This document shows, one piece after another, positions 43,261 to 53,069 of a stretch of 64,000 nucleotides of DNA. The DNA is from Phyllobacterium bourgognense. Its GTDB lineage: Bacteria; Pseudomonadota; Alphaproteobacteria; Rhizobiales; Rhizobiaceae. The stretch spans positions 1-64,000 of the forward strand of contig NZ_QPJM01000008.1 of assembly GCF_003337575.1 (NCBI RefSeq), in the 5' to 3' direction. Position 1 is the stretch's first letter. Each line of letters begins with the position of its first letter. The notes under the pieces are model-generated. The model searched no databases. It was not told the DNA's origin and saw only the letters and a list, made by a program, of their open reading frames with translations. The position numbers and the translations under genes were made by a program.

Positions 43261-43944
43261 ATGGCATCGGACATGATCGAGACCAATGGACGACGGACCG
43301 TTGCCACCATCTCGCGTCAATCGCTCCATGGAGAAATCGTCACGCGTTTGCGGGACATGATCATCGAAGGAGACCTGCAGCCGGGCGAGCGCATCTACGA
43401 AACCCAGCTTGGGGAGGAATTGGGCGTATCGCGCACACCGCTACGCGAGGCTCTGAAGTTTCTGGCCAGCGAAGGATTGGTGGAACTGGTGCCGAGCCGA
43501 GGGGCCGTGGTCAAGCGCTTCTCGGCCAAGGATGTCGAGGATATGCTCATTGTCTTGCGATCATTGGAAATGCTTGCAGGACGCATTGCATGCGCGGTGG
43601 CAAGCGAGGAAGGCATCGCGCGGTTGCGGTCGCTGCATGATGCCATGGTAAAACACTACAAAGCTGCTGAACGGCTCGAATATTACAAGGTAAACCAACA
43701 GATACACACGGGGATTGTAGCCCTGGCGAACAATGCCCCCCTGGCCGAAGTGCACGGATTGCTGCAATCGCGTGTCAAGCGCATCCGCTTCATCGGGCAC
43801 GAGGGAGCGGAACGGTGGGCGGGAGCCGTCGCGGAGCATGAAAGGATTATCGCAGCGCTCGAAGCACGCGACGCCGAGACTTTAGCCCGCGAGCTCGACA
43901 CTCACCTTGTCAATGGCTGGGAACGGGTAAAGTCTGTCGTGTGA
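43261..43944 (+). CDS. GntR/FadR-family transcriptional regulator
   Basis: A 227-residue regulator. The GntR winged helix covers residues about 15-80 (LQPGERIYETQLGEELGVSR, then TPLREALKFLASEGLVELVP). The FCD domain covers residues about 90-215 (RSLEMLAGRIACAVASEEGI, VNQQIHTGIVALANNAPLAE, and HERIIAALEARDAETLAREL). The start at 43261 is chosen because AAGGGGAG lies seven bases upstream; an ATG six codons earlier overlaps that site. It is divergent from pdxA2-tctCBA and probably represses it until a hydroxy-acid inducer binds. Its stop is two bases from that of the convergent SLC13 gene. Confidence 0.9.
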   Translation: MASDMIETNGRRTVATISRQSLHGEIVTRLRDMIIEGDLQPGERIYETQLGEELGVSRTPLREALKFLASEGLVELVPSRGAVVKRFSAKDVEDMLIVLRSLEMLAGRIACAVASEEGIARLRSLHDAMVKHYKAAERLEYYKVNQQIHTGIVALANNAPLAEVHGLLQSRVKRIRFIGHEGAERWAGAVAEHERIIAALEARDAETLARELDTHLVNGWERVKSVV

Positions 43945-43946
43945 TA

Positions 43947-45779
43947 TCAGAAATGCCAGATCAGCGGCACGATGAAAACCGAAACCACAAAAAACCAGAT
44001 CAGCAGTGGCAAGCCGAGTTTCCAATAATCGCTGAAGGCATAGCCGCCCGGACCCATAACCATCAGGTTGGTGGGCGTGGCGATCGGCGTCAGGAACGCC
44101 GCTGCCGCTGCCACCGCTGTGCTCATCAGTACCGGACGGGGCGAGACACCCATCGCCGTGGCAGCGGCCACACCGATCGGGATGACGATCAAAGCAGTTG
44201 CGGTGTTGCTGATGAGCTGCCCCATTATCGCCGTCAGGATGAACAGGCCCGCAAGCAGCGCTACGGGTCCGGCATCGCCGACGAGATTGACAAGATGTTC
44301 GGCCATCAGTTTTGCCGCTCCGGTTTCCACCATCGCGGTGGAAAGCGGCATCATCGCACCCACGAGGATGACAGTCGTCCAGCCGATCGCACGATAGGCC
44401 TGCTCGACATTCATGATCCCTGACAGGATAATCGCACCGGCAGCAAGCAGTCCGGATACCGCCGGCGGCACAATACCGGTCGCGAGAAGCAAAACCATTG
44501 CAATCAGGATGATAATGGCATGGCGGGCGCCGGGGCCCATGGGGACGGCCTGACGGCGAACCAACTCCGGCGAATTGACCACCAGGACGTCAGGATCGTC
44601 AAGGTGAACGTCAAGAGCTTTCCAGGTTCCCTGCAGCAGCATGGTGTCACCCGCTTGCAGCTCGATTCCGCCTGCGCCCTTGGCTTTGATGGCGGCGGTT
44701 TCCAGGCCCGGGCGCTGCACCGCCAGAATGATCAGGTCACCACTTTCGGTGACCATGCCAGGAAAAACCTTCTCCCCAATAAGGCCTGAGCGTGGGGGGA
44801 TAACAACTTCGGCAAGCCCGGAACTGCGATTGAAGAGCGTGTCCTCGCCTTGGCCGGCCGCCTTTTCATCGCGAAACGCAAGATGCATCTGCGCCGCAAA
44901 TGCCGCGGCCGCATCGCTTTCACCGCGTATCAGCAGATGGTCGCCCTCGGCCACCAGGGGCTTGCGCAAGGGCCCGGCCGTTTCGCCCTCCTGTATAGCA
45001 ACGAGCTGCAGGTCGGGATGCGCGGATAGTTCGACCTGCGATGGCGGCACGCCCGCATAGGGTGAGCTTGCACGGATCCGCAACTGGTAGATCCCGCTGG
45101 CGAGCCCGTATTGCTCGACCAATGTTTTGGCGTGACGGCTGAAATCGGCTGGCATGGTTGCGCCGTTGCGTTCGGGAAGCAGCTGCTTGCCGAACAGCAC
45201 GATGATCGCCATGGTTCCGGCCAGGAGCGGCACGCCGACAAGTGCGAACTCGAAGAAGCCGAAGCCGCCCACCCCCGCGTCAAAGCCCGCTTCGGAAACC
45301 AGCACGTTCACCGGCGTTCCGGTCAGCGCAAGCATCGAGCCGGCATGCGCGGAGAAAACCAGCGGCATGAGCAATTGCGACGAATTGCGTTTGAGGCGAA
45401 CGGCGATCACAACCACCACCGGCAGGAGAGCTGCGACAGCGCCGTTGACGCTGATCAGCGCCGTCAGCAGCGAAACCAGCCCCATCTTCAGCAGCAAAAG
45501 GCGCGTCCGGCTTTCTTCGCCGGCACCACGGATGAGCAACTGCCCGGCCCAGGCGGTGACTCCGGTCACCTCTAGCCCGGAGCTGACGACAAAGAGCGAC
45601 GCTATGAAAATAACCGCGGGATCACCGAAGCCACCAAGCGCCTGGCTAATCGTCAGCACGCCGGTCGCCCACAGGGCCAACGCGGTCAGCATGGCCACAA
45701 CGACGACCGGCAACTTGTTCCAGACGAACAAAACCACGGCAACGGCTATAATGGTGGCTGTATAGGCTATCGGGCTCAA
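43947..45779 (-). CDS. SLC13-family anion transporter with two TrkA-C domains
   Basis: A 610-residue membrane protein. Residues 1-205 and 400-610 hold the transport helices with the paired motifs LTALISVNGAVAALLPVVVV, LALTGTPVNVLVSEAGF and ISNTATALIVIPIGVAAATA, then FLTPIATPTNLMVMGPGGY. Between them are two cytosolic RCK/TrkA-C domains (residues about 215-300 and 315-395, with GVPPSQVELSAHPDLQLVAI and IELQAGDTMLLQGTWKALDV). Proteins of this layout move sulfate, phosphate-like anions or dicarboxylates with sodium. It is the third gene after an AbgT transporter and an M20 peptidase in the same direction, 85 bases from the latter. Confidence 0.88.
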   Translation of the reverse strand: MSPIAYTATIIAVAVVLFVWNKLPVVVVAMLTALALWATGVLTISQALGGFGDPAVIFIASLFVVSSGLEVTGVTAWAGQLLIRGAGEESRTRLLLLKMGLVSLLTALISVNGAVAALLPVVVVIAVRLKRNSSQLLMPLVFSAHAGSMLALTGTPVNVLVSEAGFDAGVGGFGFFEFALVGVPLLAGTMAIIVLFGKQLLPERNGATMPADFSRHAKTLVEQYGLASGIYQLRIRASSPYAGVPPSQVELSAHPDLQLVAIQEGETAGPLRKPLVAEGDHLLIRGESDAAAAFAAQMHLAFRDEKAAGQGEDTLFNRSSGLAEVVIPPRSGLIGEKVFPGMVTESGDLIILAVQRPGLETAAIKAKGAGGIELQAGDTMLLQGTWKALDVHLDDPDVLVVNSPELVRRQAVPMGPGARHAIIILIAMVLLLATGIVPPAVSGLLAAGAIILSGIMNVEQAYRAIGWTTVILVGAMMPLSTAMVETGAAKLMAEHLVNLVGDAGPVALLAGLFILTAIMGQLISNTATALIVIPIGVAAATAMGVSPRPVLMSTAVAAAAAFLTPIATPTNLMVMGPGGYAFSDYWKLGLPLLIWFFVVSVFIVPLIWHF

Positions 45780-45864
45780 TCGCTCAGTTCCTCATCTGGC
45801 CCTGATCGGGCTGTCCAACTGATCGGACACGTCAACCGCGCAAGCCAGACCGCCTGGCAGGGCT

Positions 45865-47067
45865 CTACTCATCGAGCGTCGCCATCAGGACACCAATGCG
45901 GCAGCCTTTTTCAAACTCCGGAAGGTTGACATATTCCTTGATGGTATGGATCTCTGCCTGGCCGGAGCCGATGGTGATGGTAGGAACGCCATGCTTATCG
46001 AGCCAGTTGGCGTCCAGGCCGCCATTCGAGAATACATATTGTGGCTCCATGCCGAGCATCTGTAATGCCCTTGTCGCACGCTTTACGATCGGAGCGTCCT
46101 TACCGAGTTCGAACGGCGGATAGGACGTCACATGGCTGAATTTCAGCGCCGCGGTGTCGCCCGCGTCATCCGTGACCTCACTTTGTGCTTTGATGAATGC
46201 TTCTTCATAACCTTTGGCGATCTTCGTTGCAAAGGCGGATTCGGGACTGCGCGCCTCACCCTTGATGAAGGCATAGTCGGTCACGACATTGGTCGCGTCG
46301 CCCGCGGGTTTGTTGTCCTTGCCACCGAAGATGCCGACATTGCTGGTGCCGCGGCCGTCCGGCTTGACGACCTTGCCGAACCAGCCAGCCCGCCGCGCTT
46401 CGGCAAGCGCCATTGCTCCAACCATCGTTGCCGATATGCCCTTTTCAGGGGCAACACCGGCATGCGAGGCGCGGCCGGTGATTTCTACTTCCCAGTTCTC
46501 CTGGCCGACGGCGCCGATGATCAGGTCGGATGCCATCTGGCCATCGACATTGATGCACATGACCGCGCCACCAAGCGCGGCGGGGTTGAGCTCCCGTGCA
46601 CCATGCAGCCCGCTTTCCTCGCGTACAGTAAAAAGCAGCGTGATTGGTGGGTGCGGCAGCTTATTCTTGATAAGCGTTTCGGCGACCACGACGAGAACCG
46701 CGACGCCGGTCCGGGCATCGCCGCCAAGGGCAGTAGTGCCATCCGAGACGATACGGTCGCCCTCGCGACGCGGTTTTGCTCCTGCACAGAGCGGCACGGT
46801 GTCGAGGTGCGTGGAAAAGAGAAGCCTCGGACCTGGACGTGTTCCAGGCAGATCCACGATCAGATTGCCCGTTTCCGTCGGTAGCGGAATACGTTTGTTG
46901 GCGTCGTCGAAACGAATGGCCGATGCCGGCACGCCGACCTTTTGCAGAGCGTCGCTGACCGCAGCGGCAATGTTGGCTTCTTGCCCGGTTACGCCTTCGA
47001 CCGAGAGGAACCGCATCAGGTGATCTTCCGCCGCGGCGACGTCGAGGGGGATAGCGTTGTTGTTCAT
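45865..47067 (-). CDS. M20-family metallopeptidase, PepT-like
   Basis: A 400-residue zinc exopeptidase. Metal ligands are visible as His87 in LLFSTHLDTVPLC (Asp89 next to it), Asp117 in ALGGDARTGVAVL and the Glu150-Glu151 pair in LLFTVREESGLHGAREL. A lid domain in the middle (NWEVEITGRASHAGVAPEKG) is followed by a C-terminal His near the end (GSGQAEIHTIKEYVNLPEFE). The VPLCAGAKP block is typical of tripeptidase T relatives. The start at 47067 (MNNN) follows GGA; an ATG at 47076 is an alternative, and the much longer open frame runs into the AbgT gene. It lies between AbgT and SLC13 transporters and presumably hydrolyses an imported aminoacyl or aminobenzoyl-type conjugate. Confidence 0.88.
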   Translation of the reverse strand: MNNNAIPLDVAAAEDHLMRFLSVEGVTGQEANIAAAVSDALQKVGVPASAIRFDDANKRIPLPTETGNLIVDLPGTRPGPRLLFSTHLDTVPLCAGAKPRREGDRIVSDGTTALGGDARTGVAVLVVVAETLIKNKLPHPPITLLFTVREESGLHGARELNPAALGGAVMCINVDGQMASDLIIGAVGQENWEVEITGRASHAGVAPEKGISATMVGAMALAEARRAGWFGKVVKPDGRGTSNVGIFGGKDNKPAGDATNVVTDYAFIKGEARSPESAFATKIAKGYEEAFIKAQSEVTDDAGDTAALKFSHVTSYPPFELGKDAPIVKRATRALQMLGMEPQYVFSNGGLDANWLDKHGVPTITIGSGQAEIHTIKEYVNLPEFEKGCRIGVLMATLDE

Positions 47068-47117
47068 GATATCCATCCGATCATTGTGTTGTAATCGATG
47101 ATATGTCCGACGGTTCT

Positions 47118-48668
47118 CTACAGGCCCCACGGCAGCCCGAGTGCCTTCCAGACCGCAAAGAGAGCCGTCCACAGCACGAACATCAAAACGACATAGGGCA
47201 GCATCAGCGAGACTATGGTGCCGACGCCCGCGGACTTGTCGTATTTCTGGGCGAAGCCGACGACGAGCGCAAAATAGGCGTTCAGCGGGGTGATCGCGTT
47301 CATCGGCGAGTCGCCAACACGATAGGCCGCAAGCACAGCCTCCGGCTCGACGCCAAGCTTCATCAGCAGCGGCACGAAGACGGGCGCGAAGATTGCCCAC
47401 TTTGCGATTGCGCCGGTCAGCAACAGGTCGATGATCGCGACAACGACGATAAAGCCGATCAGCAGTGGCAGGGCTCCAATATTCGCCGCCTGCAGTGCGC
47501 CGGAAAGGCTGAGTGCCATAACGGTGCCTATGTTGGTGTAAGTGAAATAGGAGACGAACTGGCTGAGGACGAAAAACAGGAAGATTGTCCCGCCCATATT
47601 CTTGATAGACTTCTCAATGGCGGCGATCACCTCCGATAATGTCCGCAAAGTGCCGGCGCCAATACCGTAAGTCCACCCTGTCACCAGAAACATGAGCATG
47701 ATGAGCGCGATCAGCCCATTCATGAATGGGGAATTACCGATCAGTTCGCCGGTTTCAGGATTGCGCAACGGCGCGCCACTGGGAAGCGTCAACAGCAAGA
47801 ACACCACCAGAAGGCCTATGAGTCCATAGAGCGCAAACCTTAAACCGCGTGATTCCTGCTCGGACAGCGTGGCTCCTTGATCCGGGATGCTTCCGTCGGC
47901 CGCTGCCTCCGGCTTGTAGTCTCCCAGCCGTGGCGAAATCATGCGGTCCGTGATGAATGCGATAATGAAAGTCAGGAAAATTACCGATGCGATGGAAAAC
48001 CAGACATTCGATGCCAGCCCGATCGATCGCGCGGGATCGACCAGCCGTGCCGCATCGTTGGTGAATTCCACGAGGACCGCATCGAGAGGTTTGATAAGCA
48101 TGTTGACGGTGAAAGCGCCGGCTACCGCCGCAAAACCGAGCGCCAGACCAGCCAGCGGATGTCTCCCGACCGCCAGATAGGCAACCCCTGCAAGCGGGAT
48201 GAGCACCAGGTAACCTGCATCGGCTGCAATACTTGCGAGAATACCCACGAACGCCAGAATGTAGGTCAGCGCCCAGCGCGGCGAAACAATGACAAGCTTG
48301 CGTATCAATGCTGTGACCAGACCGGATTCCTCGGCTACACCCGCACCGATCATGGCGGCGATCATAAGCCCCACCGCCGTGAAACTCATGAAGTTGGGAA
48401 TGAGCGAGGCGTAGAGGAAGCGGATGCCTTCCACGTTCAGGAGGCTGCGTATTTCCGTTGAAGCCGTTTCGATCTGGTGCGTGTCAGGGTTGATGCGATC
48501 GTAGCTGACCGCCGCCCCGAAAGCACCTAGCACAGCCGACAAAACAATCACGATGCCGATCAGGATCAGGAAGATGATGACGGGATGGGGAACCATGTTT
48601 CCCACTTTCTCGACGCCGTCCAGCAGTCTTTGCATCACGGTCTTTGGCGCAGTATTGGCAGTGGCCAT
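47118..48668 (-). CDS. abgT: AbgT-family transporter
   Basis: A 516-residue inner-membrane transporter with about 12 helices, family of the p-aminobenzoyl-glutamate importer AbgT and of related sulfonamide exporters. Motifs include LLDGVEKVGNMVPHPVIIFL at the N-terminus, MIAAMIGAGVAEESGLVTAL, ADAGYLVLIPLAGVAYLAVG and GVEPEAVLAAYRVGDSPMNA, then ITPLNAYFALVVGFAQKYDK. The start at 48668 is preceded by GGGAGA. It is the first gene of a three-gene unit; in E. coli abgT is coupled to M20 hydrolases that split p-aminobenzoyl-glutamate, and a PepT-like M20 enzyme follows here. The 594 bases between this start and 49263 show no supportable gene. Confidence 0.9.
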   Translation of the reverse strand: MATANTAPKTVMQRLLDGVEKVGNMVPHPVIIFLILIGIVIVLSAVLGAFGAAVSYDRINPDTHQIETASTEIRSLLNVEGIRFLYASLIPNFMSFTAVGLMIAAMIGAGVAEESGLVTALIRKLVIVSPRWALTYILAFVGILASIAADAGYLVLIPLAGVAYLAVGRHPLAGLALGFAAVAGAFTVNMLIKPLDAVLVEFTNDAARLVDPARSIGLASNVWFSIASVIFLTFIIAFITDRMISPRLGDYKPEAAADGSIPDQGATLSEQESRGLRFALYGLIGLLVVFLLLTLPSGAPLRNPETGELIGNSPFMNGLIALIMLMFLVTGWTYGIGAGTLRTLSEVIAAIEKSIKNMGGTIFLFFVLSQFVSYFTYTNIGTVMALSLSGALQAANIGALPLLIGFIVVVAIIDLLLTGAIAKWAIFAPVFVPLLMKLGVEPEAVLAAYRVGDSPMNAITPLNAYFALVVGFAQKYDKSAGVGTIVSLMLPYVVLMFVLWTALFAVWKALGLPWGL

Positions 48669-49262
48669 TTCAAGTCTCCCGTTAAGCCGACCGTTTGCGG
48701 CCAATTGCACACAGGTCATTAAGGTGCTGATGGCGCGGTTTCTTGGCCGGTCTGCTCAATCTGTGGTCGCCAAGACGAAAAATTATGGTCAATGGCCCTT
48801 CCGCGACATCCGCCAAAGCATCTTAGCAATCGTTGGTAATTGAACCGCCAATGACCGGATTGGGTACCGATTCTGGCTCTTTCAGTCATCGAGCGACGAG
48901 CCGAAAGGTGAAACTGAAACACCTCCTCTATCCCTCCGTGAAGATTATCCGTTCGAGGCGTGCGACAAGCGCCGCAGCGCAATGGTGTGAATATAGGGGT
49001 GCTCTAAATATCTGTGATAGGCATGGAATCCCAAAACCAGGCTCTCAGTTCAAATTTCCCGAGGGTTCATACAGCGATCCGCATCGACGGAATCTCGCCT
49101 GTTTTGGATCGTCTGATCAATGGCCATCGCTTCATCAACGCATAAACGCAGCGTTTGGACGAATAGATGCTCAATAACGGCGTGACACCACTTGGAATTG
49201 ACATCACTATTCGACGAGGCAGCGAGTCGATGCGCCACGCCGTCGGTTGAGGGGAACGCGAT

Positions 49263-50939
49263 TTGAGAGCTTATATGTCGATCCTGGCAAAGTCGTTCTC
49301 CGCCATTGGTCTGCTTTTCGGCATTCTTTTCTTTGCCGCATCCCTTACACCCAGTCTGATGCCACGCTCCTATCTCGTTCAGGGGGCGCTCTCCGGATTT
49401 TGTGCAGCGCTCGGCTATGGCGTGGGCGTGGCAACTGTTTGGCTTTGGCACCATCTGGAAATTCCAGTGCCAAGAGCGCGGGTTCAGAAAACCGCCAAAT
49501 GGATTGCCGTCATTCTGTGCATCGGAACCGCCGGGGTTTTCCTGTGGAGGGCCGCCGCATGGCAAAACACCGTTCGAAGTCTCATGGGGCTTGGGCCGGT
49601 CGGAAGTGTGGAACCTATCGAACTCGCGGCCATCGCACTCGGCATTTTTCTAGTGGTCATTCTGCTCGCCCGCCTCTTCAGGCAGACGTTCCAGATTTTC
49701 TCGAGCTGGTTGAACCGGATCGTGCCGCGCCGTGTGTCCAAGGTCATTGGCGGCATGCTCGCGGTGGCACTCTTCTGGTCGGTGGCACAGGGTGTCTTGT
49801 TCAAAGTCGTCTTGCGCATGGTCGACACATCCTTTCGCGAACTCGATGCCATGATCGATGACAGCTCGACACCTCCTTTGGACCCCACAAAACCTGGCGG
49901 CCCGGGATCGATCCTCGACTGGCAGGGGCTGGGACGGCAGGGGCGCGCCTTCATCGCTTCCGGGCCTACAGGTGCGCAGATCGGCAATTTCTTCAACGCA
50001 AAGGCGCTTGATCCCATTCGGGTCTATGTGGGTTTGAATGCCGCGGAAACCGTCGATGAACGAGCGCGCCTCGCGCTGGAAGAATTGAAGCGTGATGGCG
50101 GGTTTGAACGATCAGCGTTGATTGTCATCGTTCCGACGGGAACAGGATGGGTCGACCCCGAGGGCATCGACACCGTCGAGTACCTTCATCGCGGCGACAT
50201 CACCAGCGTCGCCATGCAATATTCTTATCTCAGCAGTTGGTTATCCTTGCTTGTGGAACCCGGCTATGGCGCTGAGGCAGGTCAAGCGCTGTTTCGCGAG
50301 GTATACCGTCACTGGGTTACGCTTCCGCGCGAGAGCCGTCCCAAGCTATACCTGTACGGTCTGAGCCTCGGAGCGATGAATTCCGAACTTTCGACGCATC
50401 TCTACGATATCATCGGCGATCCTTTTCAAGGTGCCCTGTGGAGCGGCCCACCCTTTCAGAGCCGCATTTGGAGCTCCATAACCGCCGACCGGTATCCCGG
50501 TTCGCCAGCATGGCTGCCGCGTTTCCGCGACGGTTCAATCATACGATTTACCAATCAGAACAACGCCCTGGATATCCCAGATGCCGTCTGGGGACCCATT
50601 CGCATAGTCTATCTGCAATATGCCAGCGATCCCGTGACGTTCTTTGATTTTCACGCCCTCTACCGGGAACCGGAATGGATGATGAACCCGCGTGGCCCGG
50701 ATGTTTCGCCAAGTCTGCGCTGGATTCCGGGCGTTACCATGCTGCAGCTGCTGTTCGACATGGCAATCGCCACGACCTCGCCGATGGGATATGGCCATGT
50801 CTATGCCCCTGAGCACTATATCGACGGCTGGATTGCCGTTACCGATCCGCAAGGAATACAGCCAGAGGATATTTCGCGCCTGAAGGCTTTTTTCTTCGAA
50901 CGGTCGCGAAGCACCGGCTATCCACCTCCAAGTGACTGA
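49263..50939 (+). CDS. Membrane-anchored alpha/beta-hydrolase family protein
   Basis: A 558-residue protein. The N-terminal third has four hydrophobic helices (AIGLLFGILFFAASLTPSLM, GALSGFCAALGYGVGVATVW, and two more to residue about 185). The C-terminal two thirds form an alpha/beta hydrolase domain with IRVYVGLNAAETVDERARLA, RSALIVIVPTGTGWVDPEGI, and the nucleophile elbow KLYLYGLSLGAMNSE (Ser in G-L-S-L-G). A TTG at 49263 lies eight bases after GAGGGG; an ATG four codons later is the alternative start. The two-domain layout matches an uncharacterised hydrolase family common in actinobacteria and rhizobia. Substrate unknown. Confidence 0.82.
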   Translation: MRAYMSILAKSFSAIGLLFGILFFAASLTPSLMPRSYLVQGALSGFCAALGYGVGVATVWLWHHLEIPVPRARVQKTAKWIAVILCIGTAGVFLWRAAAWQNTVRSLMGLGPVGSVEPIELAAIALGIFLVVILLARLFRQTFQIFSSWLNRIVPRRVSKVIGGMLAVALFWSVAQGVLFKVVLRMVDTSFRELDAMIDDSSTPPLDPTKPGGPGSILDWQGLGRQGRAFIASGPTGAQIGNFFNAKALDPIRVYVGLNAAETVDERARLALEELKRDGGFERSALIVIVPTGTGWVDPEGIDTVEYLHRGDITSVAMQYSYLSSWLSLLVEPGYGAEAGQALFREVYRHWVTLPRESRPKLYLYGLSLGAMNSELSTHLYDIIGDPFQGALWSGPPFQSRIWSSITADRYPGSPAWLPRFRDGSIIRFTNQNNALDIPDAVWGPIRIVYLQYASDPVTFFDFHALYREPEWMMNPRGPDVSPSLRWIPGVTMLQLLFDMAIATTSPMGYGHVYAPEHYIDGWIAVTDPQGIQPEDISRLKAFFFERSRSTGYPPPSD

Positions 50940-51088
50940 TCACCTGGCCAAGATACGAGCGCCCCGACGGAAAAAGAAACACAATGCATAGCCGTGGGAT
51001 TCAGGGCTAATCTCTTCGACGTGCCGGGCACGATATAGTTTTTTTGCAGCGCGTCCCGCGTTCGACACCGTGGAGAAATGGAGGCAAT

Positions 51089-51580
51089 ATGTCTGACCTG
51101 ATTGCGATCGTCTATCCGACCGAACCAAAAGCCGAGGAGGTGCGCAATCGCCTGCTCGAACTCCAGAAAGAGTACCTGATCACACTCGGCGATGCTGTCA
51201 TCGCCACCAAAACGGACGCCGGCAAGATCAGGCTCAACCAGATGGTGAGCACGACAGCAGCCGGCGCGGTTTCCGGCAGCTTCTGGGGCCTGCTGATTGG
51301 CGTCCTGTTTCTCAATCCGCTGATAGGCGCCGCGGTGGGTGCGGCGTCGGGCGCCCTCGGCGGAGCGTTGACCGACGTCGGTATCAACGACACCTTCATG
51401 AAGGATCTCGCGGCAAACATTCAGCCCGGAAATGCCGTACTGTTCGTGCTCGTGCAATCGATGACAGCCGACAAGGTGCTGAAGGATATTTCGCACTACG
51501 GCGGTATCGTTCTCAAAACGTCGTTGGATGAAACCAAGGAGCAGGTTCTGCGCGACGCTCTGCAAAAGGCCACATCGTGA
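51089..51580 (+). CDS. DUF1269-family small membrane protein
   Basis: A 163-residue protein. It opens MSDLIAIVYPTEPKAEEVRN with LLELQKEYLITLGDAVIATK, the soluble part of DUF1269 proteins, then a Gly/Ala-rich double hydrophobic segment (AGAVSGSFWGLLIGVLFLNP, LIGAAVGAASGALGGALTDV). A C-terminal domain has NIQPGNAVLFVLVQSMTADK. The start at 51089 follows GGAGG closely, with the longer frame unsupported. The function of the family is unknown; members are often stress-induced. It lies between a membrane hydrolase and an AI-2E-type permease on the same strand. Confidence 0.85.
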   Translation: MSDLIAIVYPTEPKAEEVRNRLLELQKEYLITLGDAVIATKTDAGKIRLNQMVSTTAAGAVSGSFWGLLIGVLFLNPLIGAAVGAASGALGGALTDVGINDTFMKDLAANIQPGNAVLFVLVQSMTADKVLKDISHYGGIVLKTSLDETKEQVLRDALQKATS

Positions 51581-51756
51581 CCTTTTAACAGTAGGGCACA
51601 GTCCATCTCTAAACCGCAGGCTCCATCGTCCAGTTAGAAATCGAGATGGTTTGCGGAGCCGTCGGGCAAATGGCCTTAAACCATTGGGTAAAAGTCTTCG
51701 CCCAGCGCTTGCGGCGAGACCGGGATTATTGGGTAAGAGGGGCGGGTAAGCAGGAC

Positions 51757-52803
51757 ATGGCAGTTCTAGATGCAAAACCGATGATCGGCTATCTTGCAAC
51801 CGGTATCCTCGTTCTCGGACTGCTCCGCGTCGGACACGCAATCTTCGTTCCGCTCGCCTTTTCCCTGTTCATCATCGCACTCGTCGCGCCGCTCCAGATC
51901 AGATTGCAGCGCTGGATACCGAAACTCCTTGCTCTGCTCGTGACACTTTCTGCAACAATCTTCCTTATCGTCGCCGTCGGCTCCTCAGTGACTTGGGGCC
52001 TGAGCAAGCTTGGCCAATGGCTGTTGGTCAATGCCCGCAGATTCCAGGATGTCTATGTCCACTGGACCGACTGGCTGGAAGAACACGGCATTGCCATCGC
52101 AGGTCCACTCGCCGACCGTTTCGACGTAACATGGCTGGTTGGCCTTACGCAGGGACTAGCGGGACGCCTCAATAGCTTTGCGGGATCCGCATTGTTGGTC
52201 TTTGTCTTCGTCATGCTCGGCCTCCTGGAAATGGAGGACTTTGGCAAGCGTCTTGGCTCCCCCGCCCTGCAACCGCAGGGCATGAACATGCTTAATGCCA
52301 ATCGCGAAATATCAAGGAAGCTGCGCCGGTTCATGCTTGTGCGTACGTTTGCCAGCATCTCGACCGGATTGATTGTCTGGGCATTCGCCTCCTTCGCCGG
52401 CCTCGAACTGGCTGCCGCCTGGGGCGCAATTGCCTTCGCCCTCAACTATATACCGTTCCTTGGACCATTCGTAGCGACTGTCCTTCCGACGCTTTTTGCC
52501 ATAGGCCAATTTGATTCCTGGCAGATGGCCCTGGCTGTGTTTGCCGGACTGAACCTGATCCAGTTCCTGATTGGAAGCTATCTTGAACCCCTGTTAACGG
52601 GCGCATCCTTGGCGATCTCGCCTTTCGCCGTCATCTTTTCGGTATTCTTCTGGAGCTTCATGTGGGGTGTGCCGGGCGCATTCATTGGCGTCCCCATTCT
52701 CATCGCGTTCATCATCTACTGCGAGAAATCGTCCGTGGCGAAATGGATTGCCGTGTTGCTGTCCGCCACGTCTTTTGACCACTCCGACAAAGCTCCTACC
52801 TAG
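51757..52803 (+). CDS. AI-2E-family (PerM/TqsA-like) permease
   Basis: A 348-residue membrane protein with about seven helices. It starts MAVLDAKPMIGYLATGILVL; an open frame of 37 extra codons upstream has no hydrophobic or family support. Family features are HAIFVPLAFSLFIIALVAPL near the N-terminus, the large soluble segment with VYVHWTDWLEEHGIAIAGPL, and the C-terminal FALNYIPFLGPFVATVLPTL and QFLIGSYLEPLLTGASLAIS, then FWGFM-like FFWSFMWGVPGAFIGVPIL. Members export signalling molecules or ions; cargo cannot be told from sequence. Confidence 0.87.
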   Translation: MAVLDAKPMIGYLATGILVLGLLRVGHAIFVPLAFSLFIIALVAPLQIRLQRWIPKLLALLVTLSATIFLIVAVGSSVTWGLSKLGQWLLVNARRFQDVYVHWTDWLEEHGIAIAGPLADRFDVTWLVGLTQGLAGRLNSFAGSALLVFVFVMLGLLEMEDFGKRLGSPALQPQGMNMLNANREISRKLRRFMLVRTFASISTGLIVWAFASFAGLELAAAWGAIAFALNYIPFLGPFVATVLPTLFAIGQFDSWQMALAVFAGLNLIQFLIGSYLEPLLTGASLAISPFAVIFSVFFWSFMWGVPGAFIGVPILIAFIIYCEKSSVAKWIAVLLSATSFDHSDKAPT

Positions 52804-53069
52804 TTTCGAAATGTCTACAGGTGGAGACACCACCAGTTGCGCAACCCGTTTCGTAACAGTTACGTACTGAACAGACGGCAGCGCCTGTGACATTCTTTTC
52901 AAAACGAGCATTTATACTGCGTGATTTCCACTTCCGGTGGCTTTATTGGAGCATCCATGCCTGTACTTCCCCCAGTAAAAATGGATCGAAGTATCGCCAT
53001 AGCCGGCTCAAGCAGCAGGGCAACGCCAACCTGTTTGCACCTCGTTCTGGTACGACGAATGGTGAAATC

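Noticed and set aside
49050-49565. 171-codon reverse frame overlapping the membrane hydrolase start
   Set aside because: No domain, Cys/His-rich random composition; the opposite strand encodes clear membrane helices.
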